A stretch of DNA of 64,000 bases from UBA1206 sp050953105 (GCA_050953105.1 JBMNMA010000004.1:186001-250000); one strand, 5' to 3'; shown: positions 18,153 to 27,642, counted from the first letter of the stretch. The notes: a model not told the origin generated them from the sequence alone. Numbers and translations are program-made.

Positions 18153-18812
18153 ATGGAAATAAAAAATATAAATGCCGTTATTTTCGACCTTGACGGCACC
18201 CTCCTTGACACCCTTGAGGACTTAAAGGTTTCCCTTAATATTGCTTTGGGGAATAAAGGCTTTCCCCCAAGGACAAAGGAGGAGGTGCGCACCTTTGTGG
18301 GCAACGGCATACCAAAGCTTATCGAACGGGCGCTGCCGGCAGGGATAGACGAAAAAACAAGAGAAAAGGTTTATTTAGATTTTATGGACCACTATTCGGT
18401 TCATTATGCCGACAACACCATTCCCTATGACGGTGTATTTGATTTTATTACAAGGCTTAAGGCTAACGGCATAAAAACCGGAGTGGTGTCCAACAAAGCG
18501 GATAACGAAGTTAAAAAGCTGTGTGATAAATTCTTCCCCGGTCTTATTGATATCGCCCTGGGATTAACCGAAAGCACCCCCAAAAAGCCAAGCCCTGATA
18601 TGATTTTCAAAGGGCTTGAATATCTGGAATGTCCCAACGACAGGGCAATATTTATCGGCGACTCCGAGGTGGACATTCAAACCGCCGCAAACACCGGCGT
18701 TCCCCTTATAACCGTCTGCTGGGGGTTCAGGGACAGGGAAACTCTTATTCAAAACGGGGCAAAGGTTATAGTTTCTAACACCCATGAGCTTGAAAAGCTG
18801 TTTTTCGGCTGA
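18153..18812 (+). CDS. HAD-family phosphatase (phosphoglycolate phosphatase-like)
   Basis: A 219-residue HAD hydrolase with the nucleophile motif VIFDLDGTLLDT (about 10-21), motif II Ser in VVSNKAD, the Lys of KPSPDM and motif IV IGDSEVDIQTAAN. The cap inserted after motif I is the small helical type of Gph/PgmB enzymes. ATG 18153 follows GAGGAG; the longer frame reaches back into purL across the terminator and is rejected. Substrate cannot be assigned: phosphoglycolate, 5'-nucleotides or sugar phosphates are all possible. Confidence 0.85.
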   Translation: MEIKNINAVIFDLDGTLLDTLEDLKVSLNIALGNKGFPPRTKEEVRTFVGNGIPKLIERALPAGIDEKTREKVYLDFMDHYSVHYADNTIPYDGVFDFITRLKANGIKTGVVSNKADNEVKKLCDKFFPGLIDIALGLTESTPKKPSPDMIFKGLEYLECPNDRAIFIGDSEVDIQTAANTGVPLITVCWGFRDRETLIQNGAKVIVSNTHELEKLFFG

Positions 18813-18830
18813 TTTTTCATCCGACAAAAC

Positions 18831-18860
18831 GAAAAACCCCGCTTTTGGGCGGGGTTTTCC
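18831..18860 (+). terminator. Terminator after the HAD phosphatase gene
   Basis: AAAACCCCGC-TTTTG-GGCGGGGTTTT, symmetrical enough to act from either side; it also lies just past the end of the minus-strand gene at 18889. Confidence 0.85.
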
Positions 18861-18888
18861 GCATGAAAGGAAATGAAAAAACCACTAT

Positions 18889-19071
18889 CTACCTTGCTTT
18901 TTCTTTGTTAAAACGCCGGTATTTCTGGGGATAATCCTTGGCAAACACCCGCCTTGCCCTTGAAACCACGGCAAAGGACCATATTAGCACCCTCAGGATA
19001 CCGTATACCAAACCGAGGAGTAATATAGAAAGCATAACCAGCTGGGACAACGAAATTATAAATGTAAGCAT
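18889..19071 (-). CDS. Small single-span membrane protein
   Basis: A 60-residue protein: one long hydrophobic stretch (IISLSQLVMLSILLLGLVYGIL) and a strongly basic C-terminal tail (SRARRVFAKDYPQKYRRFNKEKAR), the pattern of a small inner-membrane protein with a cytoplasmic basic tail. The frame extends upstream, but the ATG at 19069-19071 has AAAGGAGCTAAGTCTT before it. No family recognised. Confidence 0.55.
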   Translation of the reverse strand: MLTFIISLSQLVMLSILLLGLVYGILRVLIWSFAVVSRARRVFAKDYPQKYRRFNKEKAR

Positions 19072-19206
19072 AAGACTTAGCTCCTTTACTTTTCTTTGCC
19101 TTAATGATACCACAACCACTGTCCAATAAACAGGACATTGCTCAAAGAAAACAAACAAATTTTCGATTTTTTTTATTTTCTTAAAAATCCCACCCCAAAT
19201 ATTATG

Positions 19207-19235
19207 TTGATTAATTGGCTTTTTTATTGTATAAT
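19207..19235 (+). promoter_or_regulatory. Promoter of the dehydratase-activase pair
   Basis: TTGATT (19207-19212), 17 bases, TATAAT (19230-19235). Confidence 0.7.
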
Positions 19236-19295
19236 CCCTACAATTGGCGAATAATTTACGCCGCCTTTATATTGTATTTCATTTATGAGGTAATT

Positions 19296-20537
19296 ATGCC
19301 CTTTGTTGAATTCACCAAGGATATGAAAAAGGAATACACCATAATCGCCCCGGATATTTTTCCCGTTCATATGGAATTAATACGGGAAATTATGACTATG
19401 TCGGGTTATAAAATCGACGTGGTGCGCTACCAGGGGAAAAAGGTTATAGATTTGGGCCTTAAGCTGTTCCACAACGATATGTGCTATCCCGCAATCTGTA
19501 TGCTGGGCCAGCTTATGTATGCCTTAACCTGCGGTGATTATGATCCCAAAAAATCCGCCCTTATCATGTTTCAGACCGGGGGCGGATGCCGGGCGTCAAA
19601 CTACATATGGCTCCTTCGCAAAGCCCTTGAAAACATGGGGTTAGGGTATGTTCCGGTTATTTCAATAAGCTTAAACAGCATTGAAAAGCATGAAGGTTTT
19701 CGCCTTACCCCCTCCATGGCGGTAAAAGGTATAACGGCGATAGTTTATGGCGATATGCTTATGCTTTTGAAAAATCAGGTAAAGCCCTATGAAATTAACA
19801 AGGGCCAGACCGACAGTCTGACTGCCGACTGGTCGGCAAGGCTTACAAATCAATTTAAGCAAAACAAGGGCCTTACCTTAAAAAGCATACAAAAAAATCT
19901 TACTAAAATTGCCGACGACTTTTCCAAAATCCCCGTCTCTGACGAAAAAAAGACAAAGGTGGGTATAGTGGGGGAAATTTATGTAAAATACTCCTCCTTC
20001 GGCAATAATGACCTTGAAAACTTTTTGCTGTCCCAGGACTGCGAATATATGGTCCCTGGAGTGCTGGGGTTTTTCGAATACTGCTTTGCCAACATGGTAA
20101 CCGATTATGAATATTACGGTGCCTCCCAAAAAACAAGGCTGTTAGGCCAATTAGGCCAGGCCGTTGGCGAAAAGCTTGAAAAAATAATGCTTGACGTGCT
20201 TTCAAACTACCCCCGGTTTATCCCTCCATCCCCTTTTGAAGATGTTAAAAAAGCGGCGAATATAGTCATTGACAAAGGGGTAAAGATGGGGGAAGGCTGG
20301 TTATTACCTGCCGAAACTGCAAAGCTTATCGAAAAGGGATACAGCAATATTGTCTGCGCCCAGCCCTTCGGCTGCCTTCCCAACCACATTGTGGGCAAGG
20401 GGGTTATAAGAACGCTTAGGGAACTTTACCCTAACGCCAACATCTGCCCCATAGACTATGATCCGGGGGCGTCGAGGGTTAATCAGGAAAACCGCATTAA
20501 GTTAATGTTAGCCGTTGCAAGAGAGGAAGCCAAATGA
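19296..20537 (+). CDS. 2-hydroxyacyl-CoA dehydratase-like protein
   Basis: A 413-residue protein matching the C-terminal third of the long (about 1,400-residue) acyl-CoA dehydratase activase proteins of Clostridia. Conserved Cys-bearing motifs include HNDMCYPAICMLGQL, QTGGGCRASNYIWLLRKAL and CAQPFGCLPNHIVGKG, likely iron-sulfur ligands. ATG 19296 follows GAGG; the longer frame begins in the promoter region. It overlaps the ATPase-domain gene downstream by 4 bases (ATGA). The two together equal one fused protein, in reversed order. The substrate is unknown. Confidence 0.8.
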   Translation: MPFVEFTKDMKKEYTIIAPDIFPVHMELIREIMTMSGYKIDVVRYQGKKVIDLGLKLFHNDMCYPAICMLGQLMYALTCGDYDPKKSALIMFQTGGGCRASNYIWLLRKALENMGLGYVPVISISLNSIEKHEGFRLTPSMAVKGITAIVYGDMLMLLKNQVKPYEINKGQTDSLTADWSARLTNQFKQNKGLTLKSIQKNLTKIADDFSKIPVSDEKKTKVGIVGEIYVKYSSFGNNDLENFLLSQDCEYMVPGVLGFFEYCFANMVTDYEYYGASQKTRLLGQLGQAVGEKLEKIMLDVLSNYPRFIPPSPFEDVKKAANIVIDKGVKMGEGWLLPAETAKLIEKGYSNIVCAQPFGCLPNHIVGKGVIRTLRELYPNANICPIDYDPGASRVNQENRIKLMLAVAREEAK

Positions 20538-23470
20538 AGAGAATCGGCCTTGACATAGGCTCAACCACCCTTAAATGCGTGGTGCTTGACGAAAACAACA
20601 ACATAATATACACCACCTACCGGCGTCATTTTTCAAGGATTTCAAAACTTGCGTCGGAGATTCTGGCTGAAATTAATTCAAAGTTTAACGAAAAAATGAG
20701 CGTTGCCGTATCCGGCTCGGCGGGTATGGGCATGGCAAACGACCTTAACCTCCCCTTCGTGCAGGAGGTGTATGCCACCAGAATGGCGGTGCTGGCCCTT
20801 GAACCCGACACCAGCGTGGTTATCGAGCTGGGGGGCGAGGATGCCAAAATAATATTTTTAGACGGCCTTGAGGTGCGTATGAACGGCACCTGCGCCGGAG
20901 GGACCGGGGCTTTTATCGACCAGATGGCCTGTCTTATGGACATAACCCCCGACGAAATGAACGAGTACGCCTCAAGATACGAAAAGGTTTACACCATAGC
21001 CTCCCGCTGCGGAGTGTTCGCAAAGTCCGACATCCAGCCTTTAATCAACCAGGGCGCAAGGAAAGAGGACATATCCGCATCAATTTTTTATGCGGTGGTC
21101 AGCCAGACCATAGCCGGCCTTGCCCAGGGAAGGGAAATTTGCGGCAATATCCTTTACCTCGGCGGCCCGCTGACCTTCCTTTCGGAACTAAGGAAAGCCT
21201 TTGACAAGGTGCTTGAAACGTCGGGCAAATGCCCCCATAACTCCCTTTATTTCGTATCCCTGGGCGCCGCCCTTTCAAAGATGGGAGGAGAATATGACCT
21301 TGCCGACCTTGCGGAAAAAATAAAAAATTATTCCTCCCATAACGGTTACAGCATGTGCGAACGGCTGTTTAACTCCAAGGACGAATACCGCAACTTTTTC
21401 GAAAGGCATAAAAAAGCTTCGGAAGGGATAAAGGAGCTTGATTCGCCGAATGGCGATATGTATCTTGGCATTGACGCCGGCTCCACTACCGTAAAGGCTG
21501 TCCTTTGCGATAACGAGGGAAATGTTTTCCGCCCCCTTTACAAGCCTAACATAGGCAACCCCGTTCCCATTATTAGAGATTACCTGATGGGGCTTTACAA
21601 AGACTTTCCCGGCATAAAAATAAAGAATTCCGCCGTAACCGGCTACGGTGAGGATATAATAAAAGCCGCCTTCCGTGTAGACCAAGGGGTGGTTGAAACC
21701 GTCGCCCACTACACCGCCGCCAAGCGCTTTAAGCCGGATGTGGATTTTATAATCGACATAGGCGGCCAGGACATTAAGTGCTTTAAAATACATAACGGCG
21801 CAATAGACAGCATATTCCTAAACGAAGCCTGCTCCTCCGGCTGCGGCTCATTTTTACAGACCTTTGCCATGGCATTGGGCTATACCGTGGAGGAGTTTGC
21901 CACCCTTGGCCTGTTTGCCGACAAACCCGTGGATTTGGGTTCCCGCTGTACCGTGTTTATGAACAGCTCGGTTAAGCAGGCCCAAAAAGACGGTGCCTCG
22001 GTGGAAAACATATCGGCAGGCTTGTCAATCAGCGTGGTTAAAAACGCCTTGTATAAGGTTATCCGCTGTGTGGATACCGACTCTTTGGGTAAAAACATTG
22101 TGGTCCAGGGGGGAACCTTTTTAAACGATGCGGTTTTGCGTGCCTTTGAAAAGGAGATAGGCCGTCAGGTTCTCCGTCCCAGATTTTCCCCTATAATGGG
22201 GGCCTACGGCGCCGCATTGTATGCCAAAGACCACAGTAATAACAAAAATCAAAGCCGGGTTATAACCTTAAATGAACTTGAAAGTTTTTCCCACACGGTT
22301 AAGGCCACCACCTGTCAGGGCTGCGGCAACCGCTGTAAGCTGACGGTTAATACCTTTGGCACCGGCAAGGTTTTTATCGCCGGCAACCGGTGCGAAAAAC
22401 CTCTGGGTAAAGGTGAAAACACCCAAGAAAAGCTTAATTTGTTTGAATATAAACTTAAACTGCTTGAAAAATACCGCCAAAATCAAATAAACCCCGCAAA
22501 ACCCACCATAGGCATCCCCATGGGACTGAATATGTATGAACTTTTGCCCTTTTGGGCCACGTTCTTTGAAAACCTGGGGTTTAACGTTTTGGTGTCCCCC
22601 GCTTCCACACGCAGGCTGTATCTGTCTGGTCAGCATACCATTCCCTCCGACACGGTGTGCTACCCGGCAAAGCTTGTCCACGGCCATATCGAGGAGTTAT
22701 TAAAGGAAGGCCCCGACGCCATATTCTACCCCAACATGAGCTACAACCTTGACGAAGGCAAAGGGGACAACCATTACAACTGCCCGGTGGTGGCATATTA
22801 TCCGGTGGTTATAAAGGCAAACATAAAATCCCTTGAAAAGACAAAATACATAAGCGACTTTATAGGCCTTCACAACCCCAAAGCCTTTGAAAACCGCATC
22901 CGTGCCATTCTTGACAAATATTCTTATTCCTTTACTCAAAGCCAGATAAAAAAAGCAGCCCAAGCGGCTTTTGATGAATATTATTCCCATATGGATAATA
23001 TCCGTAAAAAGGGTGAGGAATATATCCGCAAAGCGGCCCAGGCGGGTATGCCGGTTATTGTCCTTGCAGGACGGCCCTATCATATAGATCCCGAAATAAA
23101 CCACGGCATTGACAACCTTATATGCAGCCTTGGCGGAGTCGTGGTTACCGAGGACAGTATTAGCGGCAATATTAAAAAGTTTGATACCGCCGTGTTAAAC
23201 CAGTGGACATACCACTCAAGGCTGTATTCGGCGGCAAGGTATGTGGCCGAATGTCCGGCGGATATGGATATAAACCTTGTTCAGCTTGTGTCCTTCGGCT
23301 GCGGGGTGGACGCCATAACCAGCGACGAGGTAAGGAGCATCCTTGAAAAAACGGGAAAAATCTATACCCAAATAAAAATAGACGAAATTTCCAACACCAG
23401 TGCGGTTAAAATAAGGCTGCGCAGCCTGTTTGCCGCATCAAAGGATAAAAACAGCGTTGGCGCCACTTGA
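20534..23470 (+). CDS. Acyl-CoA dehydratase activase, two BadF/HgdC ATPase domains plus DUF2229
   Basis: A 978-residue protein. Domain 1 (about 1-260) starts RIGLDIGSTTLKCVV and has GGEDAKI, the cluster Cys in NGTCAGGTGAF and SRCGVFAKSDI. Domain 2 (about 310-570) repeats the design: GIDAGSTTVKAVL, IGGQDIKCF, ACSSGCGSF and GSRCTVFMNSS. The remainder (DUF2229-like) begins with a four-Cys element TCQGCGNRCKLTV plus GNRCEKP. HgdC-type activases use a [4Fe-4S] cluster and ATP to pump one electron into a radical dehydratase. Both domains keep their Cys. Overlaps the upstream gene by 4 bases. Confidence 0.88.
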   Translation: MKRIGLDIGSTTLKCVVLDENNNIIYTTYRRHFSRISKLASEILAEINSKFNEKMSVAVSGSAGMGMANDLNLPFVQEVYATRMAVLALEPDTSVVIELGGEDAKIIFLDGLEVRMNGTCAGGTGAFIDQMACLMDITPDEMNEYASRYEKVYTIASRCGVFAKSDIQPLINQGARKEDISASIFYAVVSQTIAGLAQGREICGNILYLGGPLTFLSELRKAFDKVLETSGKCPHNSLYFVSLGAALSKMGGEYDLADLAEKIKNYSSHNGYSMCERLFNSKDEYRNFFERHKKASEGIKELDSPNGDMYLGIDAGSTTVKAVLCDNEGNVFRPLYKPNIGNPVPIIRDYLMGLYKDFPGIKIKNSAVTGYGEDIIKAAFRVDQGVVETVAHYTAAKRFKPDVDFIIDIGGQDIKCFKIHNGAIDSIFLNEACSSGCGSFLQTFAMALGYTVEEFATLGLFADKPVDLGSRCTVFMNSSVKQAQKDGASVENISAGLSISVVKNALYKVIRCVDTDSLGKNIVVQGGTFLNDAVLRAFEKEIGRQVLRPRFSPIMGAYGAALYAKDHSNNKNQSRVITLNELESFSHTVKATTCQGCGNRCKLTVNTFGTGKVFIAGNRCEKPLGKGENTQEKLNLFEYKLKLLEKYRQNQINPAKPTIGIPMGLNMYELLPFWATFFENLGFNVLVSPASTRRLYLSGQHTIPSDTVCYPAKLVHGHIEELLKEGPDAIFYPNMSYNLDEGKGDNHYNCPVVAYYPVVIKANIKSLEKTKYISDFIGLHNPKAFENRIRAILDKYSYSFTQSQIKKAAQAAFDEYYSHMDNIRKKGEEYIRKAAQAGMPVIVLAGRPYHIDPEINHGIDNLICSLGGVVVTEDSISGNIKKFDTAVLNQWTYHSRLYSAARYVAECPADMDINLVQLVSFGCGVDAITSDEVRSILEKTGKIYTQIKIDEISNTSAVKIRLRSLFAASKDKNSVGAT

Positions 23471-23494
23471 CACAAATACCTTTTTTATGTAGAC
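23466..23494 (+). promoter_or_regulatory. Promoter of the slipin gene
   Basis: TTGACA (23466-23471) overlaps the end of the preceding gene; 17 bases later is TAGACT, a weak -10. An AT-rich TATATAA a few bases further could serve instead. Confidence 0.5.
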
Positions 23495-23526
23495 TGATTA
23501 TATAAATAATAACAGGAGGTTGTAAT

Positions 23527-24306
23527 ATGCCTGCGCTTATAGGTCTGGCCGGTTTTGCGGCCATTGTGGCAATTATACTTATTATTCTATCCCTTGTGGT
23601 TATAAACGAATATGAACGGGGGGTTGTCTTCAGGTTCGGCAAATGCGTATCGGTTAAAAGACCGGGACTACGCATGCGGCTTCCCTTCGGCATAGACGTG
23701 GTAAAAAAGGTGGACATAAGGGTGCGCACCATTGATGTCCCCCAGCAGGAAATTATCACAAAGGACAACGTGTCAATAAAGGTTGACGCAGTGGTGTATT
23801 ACCGCATAGAGGACCCTGTCCTGGTGGTAACCAAGGTGGTAAACTACCACAACTCCACCGCAATGCTGGGGCAGACCACCCTGCGGTCGGTGCTGGGGCA
23901 GCACGAGCTGGACGAAATTTTAGCCAACCGGGAAAATCTTAACCGCATATTGAAGGATCTGCTTTCCGAAACCATGACATCCTGGGGTATAGTCATTTCG
24001 TCGGTAGAGCTTAAAAGCATTGAAATCCCCGACTCAATGAAGCGGGCCATGGCCAAGCAGGCAGAGGCCGAGCGGGAACGCCGGGCAAAAATCACCGCCG
24101 CCGAAGGGGAAGAGCAGTCGGCAAAAATGCTGTTTAACGCTTCCGAAATTATATCTCGTTCCCCTGCGGCCCTTCAGCTTAGATACCTGCAAACCCTAAA
24201 CGACATTGCGGCGGAAAAGAATTCCACCATAATCTTCCCGCTGCCCATGGATTTCATTAACACCGTAAGCAAAATAATGACACCGGGGCAGGCAAAAACC
24301 GAATAA
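23527..24306 (+). CDS. Slipin-type SPFH/band 7 membrane protein
   Basis: A 259-residue protein with an N-terminal membrane helix (about 3-28) and the SPFH domain: INEYERGVVFRFGK, RPGLRMRLPFGIDVVKKVDIR, IITKDNVSIKVDAVVYYRI and EILANRENLNRIL. A coiled-coil rich in Ala/Glu (KQAEAERERRAKITAAEGEEQSA, split here for length) follows and FPLPMDF near the end is typical of slipins. Such proteins oligomerise in membrane microdomains; a partner NfeD gene is absent here. AGGAGG precedes the ATG. Confidence 0.9.
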   Translation: MPALIGLAGFAAIVAIILIILSLVVINEYERGVVFRFGKCVSVKRPGLRMRLPFGIDVVKKVDIRVRTIDVPQQEIITKDNVSIKVDAVVYYRIEDPVLVVTKVVNYHNSTAMLGQTTLRSVLGQHELDEILANRENLNRILKDLLSETMTSWGIVISSVELKSIEIPDSMKRAMAKQAEAERERRAKITAAEGEEQSAKMLFNASEIISRSPAALQLRYLQTLNDIAAEKNSTIIFPLPMDFINTVSKIMTPGQAKTE

Positions 24307-24308
24307 AT

Positions 24309-24339
24309 TAAGGGCGTCATGTAAAGACGCCCTTTTATT
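24309..24339 (+). terminator. Terminator after the slipin gene
   Basis: GGGCGTC-ATGTAAA-GACGCCC followed by TTTTATTTATT. Confidence 0.85.
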
Positions 24340-24341
24340 TA

Positions 24342-24370
24342 TTGACACTTGTCTAAGACGGGATTATAAT
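24342..24370 (+). promoter_or_regulatory. Consensus promoter of the GHL10-like gene
   Basis: Perfect TTGACA (24342-24347), 17 bases, TATAAT (24365-24370). Confidence 0.8.
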
Positions 24371-24403
24371 AAACCCAAGAACGTGTTTAAGAAAGGGAGC
24401 AAA

Positions 24404-25933
24404 ATGAAGTACTATAATATATCCCATTTCAACGGGCCAAGGCTTGCCGACGAGCTGGTGATTTACGACACCGGGGAAAAAACCTCTACCAACGCCTACG
24501 GCCTTGAGGCTGTGGTTGCTAAGGGTGTTATTACCAAAATCGGCTCAAACGACAATATAATCCCTGACGGGGGATATGTAATATCCGGCCACGGCAAGGG
24601 GGCGGAAATTATTCAAAAGGAATTTGTGGAAGGGGCAAAGGTTGTCCTTGACCGGAAAAGGCAGCGGATAGGCATTGAAATAGACAAAGATGCCAAGCTT
24701 TACTCGGTAAATAAAACTCTTTCGGAGGTTAAGGAACGGTTCGACCGCCTAATGGCCAAAAAGGAGTTTTTCGACTTTGAAAAAGCCTTTGACCTTATAA
24801 AGGCATCGAGAGATGCCATTGAAAAGGGAGGTTTGGAGGAAGCAAAAGCCAACCTTGAGGAAGCCTACTACCTTACCGCCGAAAGCAAAAAAGACGAAAT
24901 AAGGGCAATCTGGCACCGACCCTGGGAAAAATCCTCCCTTGAGGTTGAAAAAACGGTAAAACGCCTTGCCGACGCAGGCTTTAACCTGCTGCTTGTGGAA
25001 ACCAATTACGAAGGCTGGGCAAATGCCAAAAAGTGCGTCTATGACTTTCTCCCCTTACGCCCCGGACTTGAGGATACCGCCTTTGACCTTATGGAGGAAT
25101 TTATAAAAGCGGGCAAAAAATACGGCGTTAAAATCCACGCCTGGGTGGAGGACTTCTTTTTCGGCGTTGACGGCTACGGTTGCAAAATGCTGGAACTGCG
25201 TCCCGACCTTATCGCCCGGACCAAAGACAGCGGTTATCTGCATGACGGCTGGGATAATTTCATTTTCCTAAACCCCGCCCTTGACGAAGTTCACGACCTT
25301 CTTTTGAAAATGTATAAGGATCTCCTTGACAATTACGACTTTGACGGTATTCAGCTTGACTATATAAGATACCCGTTAATAAAGGGCATAGATAAATCGG
25401 CAGGCTTTGAAAAGCAGACAAAGGCCATGTTCAAGGCCCAGACGGGTATAAACGTGGATAAAATTAAGTCTCTCGACTCGGAAGAATGGAAAATTTTCAC
25501 CCAGTGGCGGGCAGGCAGGGTAACCGAATACGTTAAAAAGGTGGTTGACCTTGTTAATGGCTACAAATCCGGCGGCAGAAACGTCATTCTTTCCACAGCG
25601 GTGTTTGGCAACCCGGATGAGGCTTTTAAGCTTAAATGCCAGAACTGGAGGCTGTGGGTTGAAAACGGCTGGCTTGACTATATTTTCCCCATGGCTTATC
25701 TAAACCACGCCGAGGACGTGGAAAAGGAAATACGCTACATGGTTGAAAACTACGGCAAGGCCCCCAATATTTCGGGCATTGCTCCCATGTATCACCACCT
25801 TCCCGTAATAGAGTCCACCAAGCAGGTGGAAGCCTGCCGCAGAGCGGGTGCGGTAGGTGTCGCCTTCTTTGAAACCAGGGCATTAACCGACATGCAGATA
25901 GATAAACTTAAAAAAGGCGTGTTCAGGCAATAA
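24404..25933 (+). CDS. GHL10/DUF187-family glycoside hydrolase-like protein
   Basis: A 509-residue protein without a signal peptide. The TIM-barrel part begins about 165 (RAIWHRPWEKSSLEVEKTVKRL) and carries features of GHL10 (FenI-like) proteins: NLLLVETNYEG, KIHAWVEDFFFG, and FDGIQLDYIRYP, whose Asp is the likely catalytic centre. The first about 150 residues form a beta domain and a helical pair with no assignment (GHGKGAEIIQKEFVEGAKVVLD resembles a domain of unknown function N-terminal to such barrels). Cytoplasmic location suggests action on imported oligosaccharides. ATG 24404 follows AAAGGGAG. Confidence 0.75.
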   Translation: MKYYNISHFNGPRLADELVIYDTGEKTSTNAYGLEAVVAKGVITKIGSNDNIIPDGGYVISGHGKGAEIIQKEFVEGAKVVLDRKRQRIGIEIDKDAKLYSVNKTLSEVKERFDRLMAKKEFFDFEKAFDLIKASRDAIEKGGLEEAKANLEEAYYLTAESKKDEIRAIWHRPWEKSSLEVEKTVKRLADAGFNLLLVETNYEGWANAKKCVYDFLPLRPGLEDTAFDLMEEFIKAGKKYGVKIHAWVEDFFFGVDGYGCKMLELRPDLIARTKDSGYLHDGWDNFIFLNPALDEVHDLLLKMYKDLLDNYDFDGIQLDYIRYPLIKGIDKSAGFEKQTKAMFKAQTGINVDKIKSLDSEEWKIFTQWRAGRVTEYVKKVVDLVNGYKSGGRNVILSTAVFGNPDEAFKLKCQNWRLWVENGWLDYIFPMAYLNHAEDVEKEIRYMVENYGKAPNISGIAPMYHHLPVIESTKQVEACRRAGAVGVAFFETRALTDMQIDKLKKGVFRQ

Positions 25934-25935
25934 AA

Positions 25936-25960
25936 AAGGGCAGCCGTCAAGGCTGCCCCG
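25936..25960 (-). terminator. Terminator of the solute-binding protein gene
   Basis: Read on the minus strand: GGGCAGCC-TTGAC-GGCTGCCC then TTTTTTATT. On the plus strand the hairpin follows the GHL10-like gene but has a weaker T tract. Confidence 0.8.
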
Positions 25961-25973
25961 TTTGATTTATAAA

Positions 25974-27467
25974 CTAATCTTCAAAGTAGAATTTAATTGC
26001 TTCAGCAAGATTTGCATTAAAATTGTCTTCAAGGGATTCCCACCTGGAGGCAAAATCCTTAATCTTGTTATTAATGCACACGTTAAGCTGATGAGCCGGC
26101 CAATCAAGGGTGTAGGAGTAGAGATAGCCGAAGTTGCACAGTATGCCTTTTCGGATAATGTCTATCATTTCAATAGACTCTTCGTCCTTGGTGTACCTTT
26201 CCTTAAGCACCAGGGTGTAATATTCGGGAACCACCGAACGGGAGGATTCCACGCACAGAGCCTCGGTTATTATGGCTATAAAGTCAAGGTTTTCCGCAGA
26301 GAAAGCGGAGGAAGTGGGAACCGCCATAACCGAGTAGGAGTCCCGGCAGGTGGTGTGGTAGTTGTCCTGCTGTTCGTTGAATTTTGGCATGGGCAAAATA
26401 CCGTAAATAGTGTCATAATTCTGAAGGGTTGCACCGTCAGCAAGGCAAAGGGGAGCAAACAGGGCCCTTCCTTCGCCAAAGAACTCCACCGTATTGTTAT
26501 TGCCGTTTTCGTCCTTGCAGATTTTGGTGTAGGGTGTATCAACAATAAGGTCAAACAGCTTGTTAAGGGCATCATAGGTTTTAGACTGATTTATGGTAAA
26601 TACGGGCTTGCCTTCGCCGTCCTTTTCGGTAACGGGTATGTCAAAGGCGTCCTGATAAACGTCAATCTGAACGGTGGTGAAGGTGGCATAGCCGTAGACC
26701 TCCCGTTCGGGATCGGAATCTTCAACATGGGTGTTCTTTATAATCTGGAACATCTGGTCAAAGGTCCATTTTCCTTCGGTGACAAGCTCATACAGGTTGT
26801 TGACGTTGTAGGAATCGGCAAGGGTTTTGTTGTAGAAAATACACTGCATCGAATCCCAGAAGGTAAGGGAAATGTCCCCGGAAAGGAGATACAGCTTTCC
26901 GTTTAAGGTAAGCTCGGAAATAAAGTCCTGGGACCACCAGTCTTTTTCAAAGTTTATGTATTCGTCCATATCATACCAGTTGACGAAATACCCTTCGGAA
27001 ATAAGGGAGGGCATTATGGCCGCATAGCCGGCTATAATATCGTATTCGGCAGTGCCGCTGTCAATAGTGTTGCGGACATACTGCATAAATTCCACATGCT
27101 TTCCCCAAATGCCTTCCTGCTCAATGGTTTTTATGGTAACGCCAAACCGTTCCTCCACCTTGCGGTTACGTTCGGCAATCAGAGTCTGAACCTTATCGGA
27201 TGCGGTTCCGTCGTTGGTGAATTCGTATTTGAATTCCGACCTTTGAAGAATGGTATAGGTTCTTCCGTTAAAGTTTACGTTGGGCAGTCCGTCGTCAAAT
27301 TCATCCACAGAGGATTCGGCAGACGATTCGTCCCCGGAATTTTCTCCCGATGTTTCCGAAACGGTGGACGGCGAACTGCTGTTGTCTTTTCCGTTTCCGG
27401 GGTCGCTGCAGGCGGCAAGGGCAATCATAACAAGAACAAGCAGAATTGATATTATTTTAAGCTTCAT
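25974..27467 (-). CDS. Extracellular solute-binding lipoprotein
   Basis: A 497-residue ABC-type family 1 solute-binding protein. Lipobox ALAAC near residue 19, then a Ser/Glu/Asp-rich linker to about 60. The mature domain has the usual two-lobe features: LIAERNRKVEERFGVTI, YDIIAGYAAIMPSLISEGYFVNWYDMDEY (split), LYLLSGDISLTFWDSMQCIFYNKTLAD and GKWTFDQMFQI, typical of sugar-binding members. No permease or ATPase gene is adjacent, so it is an orphan that must pair with a transporter elsewhere. Own promoter and terminator. Confidence 0.85.
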   Translation of the reverse strand: MKLKIISILLVLVMIALAACSDPGNGKDNSSSPSTVSETSGENSGDESSAESSVDEFDDGLPNVNFNGRTYTILQRSEFKYEFTNDGTASDKVQTLIAERNRKVEERFGVTIKTIEQEGIWGKHVEFMQYVRNTIDSGTAEYDIIAGYAAIMPSLISEGYFVNWYDMDEYINFEKDWWSQDFISELTLNGKLYLLSGDISLTFWDSMQCIFYNKTLADSYNVNNLYELVTEGKWTFDQMFQIIKNTHVEDSDPEREVYGYATFTTVQIDVYQDAFDIPVTEKDGEGKPVFTINQSKTYDALNKLFDLIVDTPYTKICKDENGNNNTVEFFGEGRALFAPLCLADGATLQNYDTIYGILPMPKFNEQQDNYHTTCRDSYSVMAVPTSSAFSAENLDFIAIITEALCVESSRSVVPEYYTLVLKERYTKDEESIEMIDIIRKGILCNFGYLYSYTLDWPAHQLNVCINNKIKDFASRWESLEDNFNANLAEAIKFYFED

Positions 27468-27494
27468 TCATCTAACCCCTTTCGTTGTTAATAA

Positions 27495-27563
27495 ATTATA
27501 ACAAACGAGGAATAAAATGTCAATAGCGACAAGATTGACAATAAAATATTCATATGTTATATT
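27495..27563. promoter_or_regulatory. Divergent promoter pair
   Basis: Minus strand: TTGACA (27518-27523), 17 bases, TATAAT (27495-27500), for the solute-binding protein. Plus strand: TTGACA (27535-27540), 17 bases, TATATT (27558-27563), for the DUF2284 gene. Confidence 0.75.
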
Positions 27564-27642
27564 AATATGTTGTAATGACTGCTTGGGATAAATAATTTAC
27601 CCAATGAAATTCCCCAAAAATATAAAATAAAAAGGAATCATT

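Noticed and set aside
25962..26906. Long open frame (314 codons) on the plus strand
   Set aside because: It is the antisense shadow of the solute-binding protein gene; no ribosome-binding site and no protein-like composition.
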